This document shows, piece after piece, positions 1 through 6,388 of a stretch of 8,925 bases of DNA; the first letter of the stretch is position 1; every line of letters starts with the position of its first letter. A model generated the notes under the pieces. The model had not been told where the DNA came from, did no database searches, and saw only the letters and a list, made by a program, of their open reading frames with translations. Location of the stretch: the NCBI GenBank assembly GCA_024278215.1, contig JAJRTR010000080.1:1-8925 (forward strand), in the 5' to 3' direction. A program made the translations under genes and the position numbers. This stretch comes from a bacterium. GTDB lineage: Bacteria; UBP15; UBA6099; JAJRTR01.

Positions 1-335
1 GAGACCACTACAAAATTGCTATCTACTTCCACTGCGGCGGTCTCAATCTTTATCCGGAAATAGCTCAATGAAAGGAATTATCATGCGCTCGGACTTGCAC
101 CACAACATCTTGTGGCTACCCACTCAAAACCCGGAAGCGCGGTTTCTGTTACCCAATTTTCACATTTATCATGTTCTTTTCTTCCTTTTGTACAGGCACA
201 AGCTGAGGCGCGTGACGGTGGCTGCACCCTGCACTCTTATCGTTTTTACGCAAACCCGTCTTACATCATTTCTTTGTTAACAGGACACTGGAGCAGTTGC
301 AATGATTTCAAACAAGCTATGCGTGAAAATGATTT
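1..335. other. Intergenic region without a convincing gene
   Basis: No reading frame here looks like a protein. Two plus-strand frames (68-280 and 112-390) lack ribosome binding sites, and their translations resemble no family I know. The frame starting at base 3 runs open to a TGA at 69-71 and could be the last 22 codons of a gene entering from the left (ending NLYPEIAQ), but this is too short to judge. A small perfect hairpin, CCACAA / TTGTGG with a 4-nt loop, lies at 100-115. I see no tRNA and no clear terminator for the minus-strand gene that ends at 336. The stretch may be a decayed gene or a dispersed repeat. Confidence 0.4.
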
Positions 336-2126
336 TCAGAACTTCGAAGAGAAATCTATTATCAGGTCGTTATTTTCGACATTCCAGTAGGTGGTAAGCA
401 TCGAGCCGTAAAAATCGTAACGAAGGTTGTAGTTCTTAACACTGAAAACACCTCTTTCGAGATTATAAATCAGGTTCGATTGAAGCGACGCTTTCTTGTT
501 CAGCTCGTAATTGAAAGCAGTAGAGAGAGAGCCGAATCTGTTTCTGCGCAAATTGTAGGAACTGGACAGCCTGACATTGAATGTTCGGCCCCTTGCCATA
601 GAATATGTAGAGGAAAGGCTCTGCGAGGAGCTGGTTTCGCCAATGTCGCGGTTCTGATTGTATCTGTAGGACAGCCCGAAGGATTTCCCGTGGCCGAGAT
701 TTTGATTGAGCCTGACGGAACTGCCGTAATTGTTATGAATGCTGCCTTCAGTGTAGCCCCCTACCCCGCCGTTTAATGACGTGCTGATCCTCAACTTTTT
801 TGTAATCTTGATAGCCGAACGGAACATGCTTAAGCCTACGAACATACTTCCCGCACTATCGTTGGCTCTGTTGTTTTGCCAGCCGAGTGAAGAACTCATG
901 CGATACTTGTACTTGTCATTTCTCAGCACGGGGCGCGTTTTCCCCATGAAGCGCACCATTGCGTCCATACTCGACTGGCCCAACCCGTTATAGCTGACGA
1001 CATGTTTGTTTTTGAATGCGCGGAAATAGCCCTGTATCTGTGTCGAACCCATCTTTGCGGTCGTGCCCAGCCTGAAAGACTGGCGCCCCTTCCTGCTGAT
1101 ACTCAGGTTCATATTCTGATTTCTCACACTGCCGCCGTGGCGCATCATCGAGATGGAATATGATCTGCGGCTTCCGAAAAGAGTTCCCATGCCGAGACTG
1201 CCTGAAAGGTTGTTCTTGAACTTGAATTGCTGACTGAGGTTGGCGACATAACTGTGGCCTCCGTCACCGTAATAATTCAGGTCTACAAATCCCTTCTTTC
1301 CTTTGGCGTCACTGTAACGATACCTCGTGCCGAGGCCCCAGTCGTTGTTGCTGCTATATTTGATTTTTTTAAGCTTGATATTGCCCCTTGTCAACTTGTT
1401 GGATGTGTTTGTCCAGTATGGCAGTTGTGTCAGCCGGTTGCCCTTAAACCACAATACAGAATTCCACGCTTCATAAGCGTCGTCCGGTGATATGCGCACT
1501 CTTTTTGCCGTTATAGCATTCGCCATAATATCGGGTTCTTCGTATAGATACTTGGGTTCGCCGATCTGAGGCATCTCCGAGACTTCATAGAGCTCTTCGC
1601 CCTGTAGATATATCTTCCGCACTTCCGACTTTGTCTTTATCAGCACCCCGGCCATCTTTTGCAGGTCGAATAAGAGCACATCGCCCTCATAATTCTGGAT
1701 ATTTCCGGATTTTTCGCAGGCATCTATTTCTTTGAGTTTGCGGTCTGCTTCTTCCGCCATCGTTTCGCCGTCCGATAGGATTGCGCCGGGCACCTTAACT
1801 TCTTTTGTCCCGCATACGGCTTTCTCTGTTCCAGCGACAGCCGGGGTTGGACTCCTTAGCATTGTCGAAAGCGTCACTGTTCCCTCGGCATGCAGTATGT
1901 GGGTCTTTGTGTCGACCTTTATATTTTTCGCCTGCACCCGGAGCATTCCGAATATGAGTTCTGCCTGGCCCTCGCAGTGGAGAATTTTCTTGTCAATATC
2001 AAACATTATATAATCTGCTGAAGCTGTATAGGGTTTGTCCAGGGAAAACGAAGGCAGGGCACACAGGCAGGCCAAAACACAAGCCAGCACCACAACTAGA
2101 GGTTTGTTATAATTCTTTTTAACCAA
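336..2126 (-). CDS. LptD/OstA-like outer-membrane beta-barrel protein
   Basis: A 596-residue exported protein related to LptD (OstA), the outer-membrane translocon that inserts lipopolysaccharide. Residues 1 to about 29 form a signal peptide (KK n-region, then a hydrophobic Leu/Val/Ala/Cys core). Residues 33-90 resemble the LptA/OstA jelly-roll repeat (ASADYIMFD, then HAEGTVTLS), with a second strand-rich part at about 140-210. The segment before the barrel ends in LPYW (235-238), matching the LptD motif in which a gene product strand is followed by 'lPy'. From about 245 to the end are alternating, Gly/Ser/Tyr/Asn-rich strands, and the protein ends in Phe (DFSSKF), as outer-membrane barrels do. 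It is shorter than E. coli LptD (784 residues). The start is TTG, with no ATG in that frame between it and the upstream stop. A 12-codon frame (ATG at 2157) ends 3 nt past this TTG and could couple translation. Family assignment is good; function as the sole LPS translocon is inference, since an LptD paralogue is possible. Confidence 0.78.
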   Translation of the reverse strand: MVKKNYNKPLVVVLACVLACLCALPSFSLDKPYTASADYIMFDIDKKILHCEGQAELIFGMLRVQAKNIKVDTKTHILHAEGTVTLSTMLRSPTPAVAGTEKAVCGTKEVKVPGAILSDGETMAEEADRKLKEIDACEKSGNIQNYEGDVLLFDLQKMAGVLIKTKSEVRKIYLQGEELYEVSEMPQIGEPKYLYEEPDIMANAITAKRVRISPDDAYEAWNSVLWFKGNRLTQLPYWTNTSNKLTRGNIKLKKIKYSSNNDWGLGTRYRYSDAKGKKGFVDLNYYGDGGHSYVANLSQQFKFKNNLSGSLGMGTLFGSRRSYSISMMRHGGSVRNQNMNLSISRKGRQSFRLGTTAKMGSTQIQGYFRAFKNKHVVSYNGLGQSSMDAMVRFMGKTRPVLRNDKYKYRMSSSLGWQNNRANDSAGSMFVGLSMFRSAIKITKKLRISTSLNGGVGGYTEGSIHNNYGSSVRLNQNLGHGKSFGLSYRYNQNRDIGETSSSQSLSSTYSMARGRTFNVRLSSSYNLRRNRFGSLSTAFNYELNKKASLQSNLIYNLERGVFSVKNYNLRYDFYGSMLTTYWNVENNDLIIDFSSKF

Positions 2127-2209
2127 AATGTCTTTGCTGTCGTCTATATTGAGGCATTATTATGTTGTTGTTCACGTATGATGCCCCGACTGATATGTTT
2201 AACTTCTCT

Positions 2210-2388
2210 GAGCCAATTGCAAAGTTCTGATTCGGCTGCGGTCGGCTGCAATTGTCCATGGCTGCGTTGTCGGCACAAAATCTTCCTCAACGTACTCGAC
2301 GAGTACGCCTGCGGGGATTCTGCACCTCCGCCTTGCTTCTGAAAAATTTCGTTCGACCTCGCTTCGAACATAAATTTGAAATTGGCTC
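2210..2388. mobile_element. 179-bp MITE-like element with terminal inverted repeats
   Basis: The ends are 14-bp inverted repeats matching at 13 of 14 positions: GAGCCAATTGCAAA at 2210-2223 against GAGCCAATTTCAAA read backwards from 2388. Weaker similarity (TT-TG-TTCG) continues for about 12 further bases inward. Both ends are flanked by CTCT (2206-2209 and 2389-2392), a possible 4-bp target duplication. Inside are a perfect 17-bp palindrome (2291-2307) and a second stem, GTTCGA/TCGAAC (2351-2369). It contains no transposase gene, so movement would depend on an enzyme elsewhere. Minus-strand reading frames through it are not gene-like. It could instead be an extragenic palindromic repeat shaped as RNA. 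Confidence 0.55.
2291..2307. repeat. Perfect palindrome CGTACTCG-A-CGAGTACG
   Basis: Two 8-bp arms surround a single central A. As RNA it would fold as a 7-bp stem with a 3-nt loop. It lies near the middle of the inverted-repeat element, so it probably belongs to that element and is not a separate operator. Confidence 0.7.
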
Positions 2389-2392
2389 CTCT

Positions 2393-2401
2393 ATTATAAC
2401 A
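2393..2401 (-). promoter_or_regulatory. Extended -10 promoter for the LptD-like gene
   Basis: Read on the minus strand, this is TGTTATAAT: a perfect TATAAT hexamer with the TGn extension. No good -35 hexamer sits at 16-18 nt; the nearest candidate, TTGTTT, is 19 nt away. Initiation would fall near 2386, giving a leader of about 260 nt before the TTG at 2126. The leader would contain nearly all of the inverted-repeat element at 2210-2388. The hexamer is clear; its use is inference. Confidence 0.5.
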
Positions 2402-2480
2402 TAATGCAGTATATGAAAAACAAGATGTGTTATTAATTTAGTGATTGAACGAAAAAGTGCTTCTTCCGAAATATGCGCAA

Positions 2481-2504
2481 ATTGCCCGCTTTCTCGGGAA
2501 TGAC
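2481..2504 (-). repeat. Fragment of a GTCATTCCCG-type dispersed repeat
   Basis: On the minus strand this reads GTCATTCCCGAGAAAGCGGG followed by CAAT. It closely resembles the widespread intergenic repeat with core GTCATTCCCGCGAAAGCGGG, in which CCCG and CGGG form a small stem. Recognition is from memory of that motif. There is no second full copy in the window. Confidence 0.5.
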
Positions 2505-2550
2505 TCTTTTCGCGGTCGAAAATATGATAAGATGGCGATGTCATCCAGTT

Positions 2551-2580
2551 TGTCATTCAGAGCGAACCGAAGTATCTTTT
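2551..2580 (+). repeat. Fragment of a GTCATTCTGAGCGAAG-type dispersed repeat
   Basis: The sequence TGTCATTCAGAGCGAACCGA followed by AGTATCT differs by a few bases from the common bacterial dispersed repeat with core GTCATTCTGAGCGAAGCGAA followed by GAATCT. It lies 46 bp from the opposite-facing GTCATTCCCG fragment at 2481-2504. The pair could be the two ends of one decayed element. Confidence 0.5.
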
Positions 2581-2637
2581 GTTGTTCACCGGATATTCGC
2601 TGATGCTACCCCGACGGTTACGTGTTTTCGGGATAAA

Positions 2638-2683
2638 GCTTATTATTAAATTGCGAAAAACATCAATAATTGTAATAATAAGC
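2638..2683. repeat. AT-rich inverted repeat with 11-bp arms
   Basis: GCTTATTATTA (2638-2648) is the exact reverse complement of TAATAATAAGC (2673-2683). A further AATT pairing continues inward after a one-base bulge. It sits about 65 bp upstream of the -35 box of the sigma-factor promoter, far enough to be an activator or repressor site, a remnant of a terminator, or another small repeat. It has no T tract on either strand. Confidence 0.55.
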
Positions 2684-2749
2684 GAATGTATTGCAGGGTT
2701 TCAGCCAATATATTATTTATTGGGTCTAATAAAAATACGATTCAATACC

Positions 2750-2778
2750 TTGACAAAGACGCGATATCTTTTTATTAT
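2750..2778 (+). promoter_or_regulatory. Near-consensus sigma-70 promoter of the sigma-factor gene
   Basis: TTGACA (2750-2755), a 17-bp spacer and TATTAT (2773-2778) match the sigma-70 consensus at 11 of 12 positions. Transcription should begin near 2785, which leaves a leader of about 200 nt before the start codon at 2984. It is the strongest promoter I can see in the window. Confidence 0.75.
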
Positions 2779-2880
2779 CTCTATGGTTTGGATGGATGAA
2801 GAGTATACGACAGTCTGGTTATCAGGGGACAGGCGGTTCTTTCTCCTGCAATCCTCCATAATGAACATCGGTAATTATTG

Positions 2881-2906
2881 CGACCGGTTAAAACGGTTGT
2901 TTTTTT
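2881..2906 (+). terminator. Terminator-like stem-loop in the sigma-factor leader
   Basis: CGACCG (2881-2886) pairs with CGGTTG (2894-2899) in a 6-bp stem with one G-U pair and a 7-nt loop, followed by seven T residues (2900-2906). This is the shape of a weak intrinsic terminator. It lies between the promoter at 2750-2778 and the start codon at 2984, so it may attenuate transcription. An unbroken 50-codon frame (2792-2944) passes through it, and translation of that frame would open the stem. Confidence 0.4.
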
Positions 2907-2983
2907 GTGCAGAACAGCACGATGGCGGATGGTTCTATGTCTAACAGAGTGTAAACGGATCATCTGCGTAGGGATGTGAGAAT

Positions 2984-4129
2984 ATGATGGCACGACAGGC
3001 AAAGCGGGCGGGAAAAGCCTTTAAGAGCGGAGATATAATAAAAAGGATAGTCAGCAGGGTAGTGAGAGGATTCATTGTAGAGGCCGAAACGAGAGGGTCG
3101 GTCAAATACGACGAGATCGTGGATTTTTTGTTTCTCCACGATGAAAACAACGGAATAACAATAGAGGAACTTCTGAGTATTTTCTCTAAAAAGGGTATCA
3201 CTGTTCTTGATGACAATGGTGACCCGATAATAACCGAGGATAAAGAAGAGGAAGAAGAGGAAGAAGTCGCATTTGTAGATACGAGTACTCCGATAGACGA
3301 TTCAATACAGATGTATATGCGGGATGTCGGCAAGGTGCCGTTGCTTACCGCGGAAGAAGAGATAATGCTGGCAAAAAGGATCGAGATGGGTGATGGAACG
3401 GCACGCGCCGAACTCATCGAGGCGAACCTCAGGCTTGTCGTTGCAAATGCAAAGAAGTATATCGGCAGAGTGAATATGTCGTTTCTCGACCTGATTCAGG
3501 AAGGCAACCTGGGACTTATGAGGGCTGCTGAAAAGTTTGACTTCCGCAAGGGCACTCGTTTCAGCACCTATGCCACGTGGTGGATACGCCAGAGCATAAT
3601 CCGCGGAATGGCGGATCAGGGCGCTACCATCAGGAAGCCCATACACATGGCCGACGCCATCAGGCGGCTTGTTCGCACTTCGAGACAATTGCGTCAGGAC
3701 AACGGCAGGGAACCCACCGTTGCCGAACTCGCGGTCGAACTCGATATGCCCGAGCCCAAGATAAAGGAAATGCTCCAAGCGGCGAAAACGCCTGTGTCCC
3801 TGGATACGTCCATCGGCGACAGCGACGACACGCGCCTGCTGGACTTTATCGAAGACAAGGAAGCACCCAGGACTGAGGACAGCGCTGCCTATACAGCGTT
3901 GAAAGAGGACCTGTGCGACATACTCGGCACACTCGGCTACAGGGAACGGAGAATCATCGAACTTAGATTCGGTCTCATCGACGGCCACCCCCGGACCCTG
4001 GAAGTTGTGGGAAATGAATTCGGGGTGACACGCGAGCGTGTCAGGCAGATCGAAGCCAAAGCGCTTGATAAACTCAAGATGGCCTGCGACGGTCGCCGCA
4101 TTCATCTCGATTATTTTCTTGACGAATAG
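2984..4129 (+). CDS. rpoD: RpoD-family RNA polymerase sigma factor
   Basis: A 381-residue sigma-70 factor with the domain order of a primary sigma factor: region 1.1 (about 10-80), an acidic linker with seven Glu (88-94), region 1.2 (about 105-137), region 2 (about 140-225, with NLRLVVANAKKY, DLIQEGNLGLMRA and FSTYATWWIRQ), region 3 (about 226-300) and region 4 (about 305-381, with the helix-turn-helix VTRERVRQIEAKAL). It directs core polymerase to -10/-35 promoters. Its length is close to SigA-type factors that lack the large non-conserved insert. An in-frame TAG at 2969-2971 limits the start to the ATG at 2984 or 2987; GGGA at 2971-2974 is a suitable binding site. Several normally conserved residues differ: Ile206 where E. 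coli has Thr440, Gly213-Ala214 for Ala447-Arg448, Lys218 for Ile452, Val341 for Glu575, and Asp362 for Arg596. It may therefore be a group-2 paralogue and not the housekeeping factor. Confidence 0.93.
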   Translation: MMARQAKRAGKAFKSGDIIKRIVSRVVRGFIVEAETRGSVKYDEIVDFLFLHDENNGITIEELLSIFSKKGITVLDDNGDPIITEDKEEEEEEEVAFVDTSTPIDDSIQMYMRDVGKVPLLTAEEEIMLAKRIEMGDGTARAELIEANLRLVVANAKKYIGRVNMSFLDLIQEGNLGLMRAAEKFDFRKGTRFSTYATWWIRQSIIRGMADQGATIRKPIHMADAIRRLVRTSRQLRQDNGREPTVAELAVELDMPEPKIKEMLQAAKTPVSLDTSIGDSDDTRLLDFIEDKEAPRTEDSAAYTALKEDLCDILGTLGYRERRIIELRFGLIDGHPRTLEVVGNEFGVTRERVRQIEAKALDKLKMACDGRRIHLDYFLDE

Positions 4130-4163
4130 TTTTTCAGATTCAGATAACGATATCGAATAATAA

Positions 4164-4196
4164 AAGGGCGGGAATCTTGATATAATTCCCGCCCTT
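4164..4196. terminator. Bidirectional intrinsic terminator
   Basis: A perfect 12-bp stem, AAGGGCGGGAAT (4164-4175) with ATTCCCGCCCTT (4185-4196), has a 9-nt loop. On the minus strand the stem is followed by TTTTATTATT; on the plus strand by a weaker T-rich run. It lies between two convergent genes, 35 bp after the sigma-factor stop and 24 bp past the DUF35 stop, and should end both transcripts. Confidence 0.88.
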
Positions 4197-4220
4197 ATTG
4201 TTGTGTGCAGTAAAATCAGG

Positions 4221-4856
4221 TCAGAATGTGAAACCCGCCGGGAGTTTGCTCTTCGGTGTTCCCAGCGGCACCCAGCTCAGGTCTGTAATTGTGTAAGTCG
4301 GATTCTTCGTCCTGAAAATGGGGACCACTCTCATGCCGATCTCGGGTTCTCCGACCGACAGGTAGCTCATAAGGATTGTGCATACTCCGTCGAATTCTAT
4401 GTTGATGAACTTTATCGGCTTTTTGAGCGTGTTGAATGCGCCCGTTCGCTCCGTGATCATGAATGTATGCACTCTGGCGGTTTTCTTGACCAATCCCGTG
4501 AGAGTGACTTTCTTCATCTTGCTGAGGCAGTCGGGGCAATGGATGCGGTAAGGAAGATATATCGAGCCTTTGAACTCGCAGTCTGGATTAACACACTTTG
4601 TGCCGAGAAGCACGCCTTTAGCGAGCGCATCGAAAAAGGGAGCTTCGCCTCCATAAGAGTGCATGTATGTCATATCCCTGGGATTGGTAACACCACAGAG
4701 TTTTCCTTTTTCGTCGAATATCGGAGTATTCGGTATTGCGACATGAAAACTTCCGCTTGGAACATATTTGTCTTTTACGACTTTGACCGTTCCTCTTTTG
4801 ACAACCTTACCCGCAGTGTTTTTCTTCTTTGTGGTTTTCTTTTTTGCAACAGCCAT
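4221..4856 (-). CDS. DUF35 zinc-ribbon/OB-fold protein, thiolase partner
   Basis: A 211-residue protein of the DUF35 (rubredoxin-like zinc ribbon plus OB fold) family. The ribbon is at about 85-112, with Cys88-x4-Cys93 and Cys107-x2-Cys110. The OB fold follows from about 115 to 200. Family members bind a thiolase-fold partner and help position the acyl-CoA; known pairs are BbsA-BbsB, the ChsH2 DUF35 domain with Ltp2, and the archaeal HMG-CoA synthase complex. Residues 1-30 are an unusual Lys/Thr/Val-rich extension, and a further N-terminal part (31-75) precedes the ribbon. The gene follows the thiolase with a 1-bp overlap (TAATG). Its binding site GGAGG lies in the last thiolase codons, 9 nt before the ATG, so the two are translationally coupled. 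Family and partnership are well supported; the substrate is unknown. Confidence 0.87.
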   Translation of the reverse strand: MAVAKKKTTKKKNTAGKVVKRGTVKVVKDKYVPSGSFHVAIPNTPIFDEKGKLCGVTNPRDMTYMHSYGGEAPFFDALAKGVLLGTKCVNPDCEFKGSIYLPYRIHCPDCLSKMKKVTLTGLVKKTARVHTFMITERTGAFNTLKKPIKFINIEFDGVCTILMSYLSVGEPEIGMRVVPIFRTKNPTYTITDLSWVPLGTPKSKLPAGFTF

Positions 4857-6325
4857 TATTTCTTACCTCCCTTCCGTTTTGAAGAGGCTTTCTTTTTCTT
4901 CTTGCCGGATTTCTTCAGCAGGTGGTCGGGATCGACAAGTATCGTTGCAGTGACATGTGAGCCGACACCGGCATGGCTGATAGCCAGGGTGCGTTTGCAG
5001 TTCCTGACAGTAAGGTCCTGCCAGTCTTTAGGTTTCTTTTTGCCGTAAGCTTTCCAGCGTTTCGGGTCGCCGTGAATCTCGGCGTGTTTGTTCCATATAT
5101 GCAGAGCGCATTCGCTGATCTGCATGAGTCCGGTAGCGCCGACAGCGTGCATGCAGCCGATGAGACCGCCCGAGAGATTTGCGGGCAGCCTGCCGGGTTT
5201 GCCTGTATTGGGGTTGGTGTGGTAGCAGTCGCCCGACTCGACATAGTCACGGCCTTCGCCGTAGGGCCTGATGCCGATGTCTTCGTAGGTCTGGATGTCG
5301 CTGATTGTGAAAGCGTCGTGGAGCTCGACCATGTCGAGGTCTTCGCACGGGTCGGTGACGCCTGCCATGCCGTATGCGTAATATGCCGCCATGCGCGCCG
5401 CGAGGAATCCTGTGAAGCCTGGGTACCGGTCTCCGCCGGGGAATCTCTCGCCGAGGTCTTTGTACTGGGACGGTGTCTCGTTGGGCAGGAGCGGTATGTC
5501 CATATCGCGCCTGTCCGCGGGCCGCAGCGTGTGCGAGCCGGCACCGACATAAATGCGCAGGGGTTTGTCCGTCATTTTGCGGGCGGTCTTTTCGTCTGCA
5601 ACTATGCAGCATGATGCGCCTACGCTCATGAGGCAGCAGTCGAGCGCGCGGAGCGGATACGCGACAACGGGCGACTTCAGAACATCTTCCACCGTGATCT
5701 TCATCGGAGCCTGCGCGAACGGGTTGTAGCAGGCATAGCCGTGGTTCTTGACGGCGATCTCAGCCATTGTGCGCCTGAAAGAATCTTCGGATTTACCGAA
5801 CACCTGCCAGTATTTCTGGGCCATGACAGCGTAATATCCTGTATAGATGTGGCCGAGAGGTGTCTCCCAGTCCTTGTCGGCGGCACATGAGATCAGGTGA
5901 TTGCCTTCATCCGTGGGAACCTCATCCATTCGCTCCCAGCCCAGCGCGAGCGCACAGTCCGAGTAGCCGGACGCGACGGCTTTCACTGCTTCCCACATAG
6001 TCGAGCCGCCTGTGGCACCGCCTGTTTTCACGCCTATGTTCCCCAGCGGGTCGAGGCCAAGCCTGTCGTGTATGACAGATTCGCCGAGAAGCTGATCGCC
6101 GAAATGGTCTGCAAAATGACCGTAGTAACATGTGTGAATGTACCTTTTCAATTCCGCCGGCGACATGTCGATCAACTCGGCTGCCATCTGCATTGCATCC
6201 ACACACAATTCTTCCGTTCTCTTGTGCGGGAACGCGCGGCGAAATTCAGACTCGCCGACCGTGACGAGGTAGACCGGTCTGCTCATTTCCGGAATCTTGA
6301 GCTGTTCCTTACTGAACTTGATCAT
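4856..6325 (-). CDS. Thiolase-superfamily protein lacking the nucleophilic Cys
   Basis: A 489-residue thiolase-fold protein of the SCP2/archaeal type that pairs with DUF35 proteins. Recognisable parts are GGATGGSTMWEAVKAVASGY (102-121), the ELHDAFTISDI motif (334-344), NLSGGLIGCMHAVGATG (383-399, with His393 at the GHP histidine) and SHAGVG (450-455). At the position of the acyl-accepting cysteine (CASGG in relatives) it has Gly103, so the normal ping-pong thiolase reaction through an acyl-enzyme looks impossible. The precedent is Ltp2, a thiolase-fold retro-aldolase with a rebuilt active site that also needs a DUF35 partner. It is about 100 residues longer than typical thiolases, partly through insertions at about 265-305 and 355-380 and a Lys-rich tail (470-489). 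GGGAG lies 8 nt before the ATG. Acyl-CoA carbon-carbon lyase or aldolase activity is inference; the substrate cannot be named. Confidence 0.85.
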   Translation of the reverse strand: MIKFSKEQLKIPEMSRPVYLVTVGESEFRRAFPHKRTEELCVDAMQMAAELIDMSPAELKRYIHTCYYGHFADHFGDQLLGESVIHDRLGLDPLGNIGVKTGGATGGSTMWEAVKAVASGYSDCALALGWERMDEVPTDEGNHLISCAADKDWETPLGHIYTGYYAVMAQKYWQVFGKSEDSFRRTMAEIAVKNHGYACYNPFAQAPMKITVEDVLKSPVVAYPLRALDCCLMSVGASCCIVADEKTARKMTDKPLRIYVGAGSHTLRPADRRDMDIPLLPNETPSQYKDLGERFPGGDRYPGFTGFLAARMAAYYAYGMAGVTDPCEDLDMVELHDAFTISDIQTYEDIGIRPYGEGRDYVESGDCYHTNPNTGKPGRLPANLSGGLIGCMHAVGATGLMQISECALHIWNKHAEIHGDPKRWKAYGKKKPKDWQDLTVRNCKRTLAISHAGVGSHVTATILVDPDHLLKKSGKKKKKASSKRKGGKK

Positions 6326-6352
6326 TCGGTAACTCCCTTCGATAGTTGATAA

Positions 6353-6384
6353 TAAAAAGCGGAGGTTGCAACATACGCCTCCGC
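6353..6384 (-). terminator. Intrinsic terminator in the thiolase leader (attenuator-like)
   Basis: On the minus strand, GCGGAGG and CCTCCGC form a perfect 7-bp stem (6384-6378 with 6365-6359) around a 12-nt loop, followed by TTTTTATTAT. This is a good intrinsic terminator. No minus-strand gene lies upstream to be terminated, and it stands between the promoter at 6494-6522 and the thiolase ATG at 6325, about 28 nt before that ATG. That placement suggests regulated read-through. Confidence 0.7.
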
Positions 6385-6388
6385 CTGT

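Noticed and set aside
1-44. Inverted repeat GAGACC/GGTCTC at the window's left edge
   Set aside because: Six-base arms 32 nt apart are expected by chance; no other feature is attached.
2144-2556. Two overlapping minus-strand frames (75 and 89 codons) upstream of the LptD-like gene
   Set aside because: They run through the inverted-repeat element and the dispersed repeat fragments, so their apparent protein similarity to other genomes would come from the repeats.
3302-4105. 267-codon minus-strand frame opposite the sigma-factor gene
   Set aside because: It is antisense to a clearly coding gene with strong family motifs, has no recognisable domain, and is explained by the codon pattern of the opposite strand.
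4845-4870. Programmed -1 frameshift joining thiolase and DUF35 into one protein
   Set aside because: The frames differ by -1 and the region is A-rich, but a TAA in the -1 frame at 4865-4863 precedes the ATG and no good slippery heptamer follows it. The coupled start with GGAGG is sufficient explanation.
4203-5048. 281-codon plus-strand frame opposite the thiolase-DUF35 operon
   Set aside because: It overlaps two well-supported genes on the other strand, begins inside the terminator region and has a translation with no known motifs.
4973-5614. 213-codon plus-strand frame opposite the thiolase
   Set aside because: It is a mirror of the thiolase codons, biased to Val/Ala, with no ribosome binding site.
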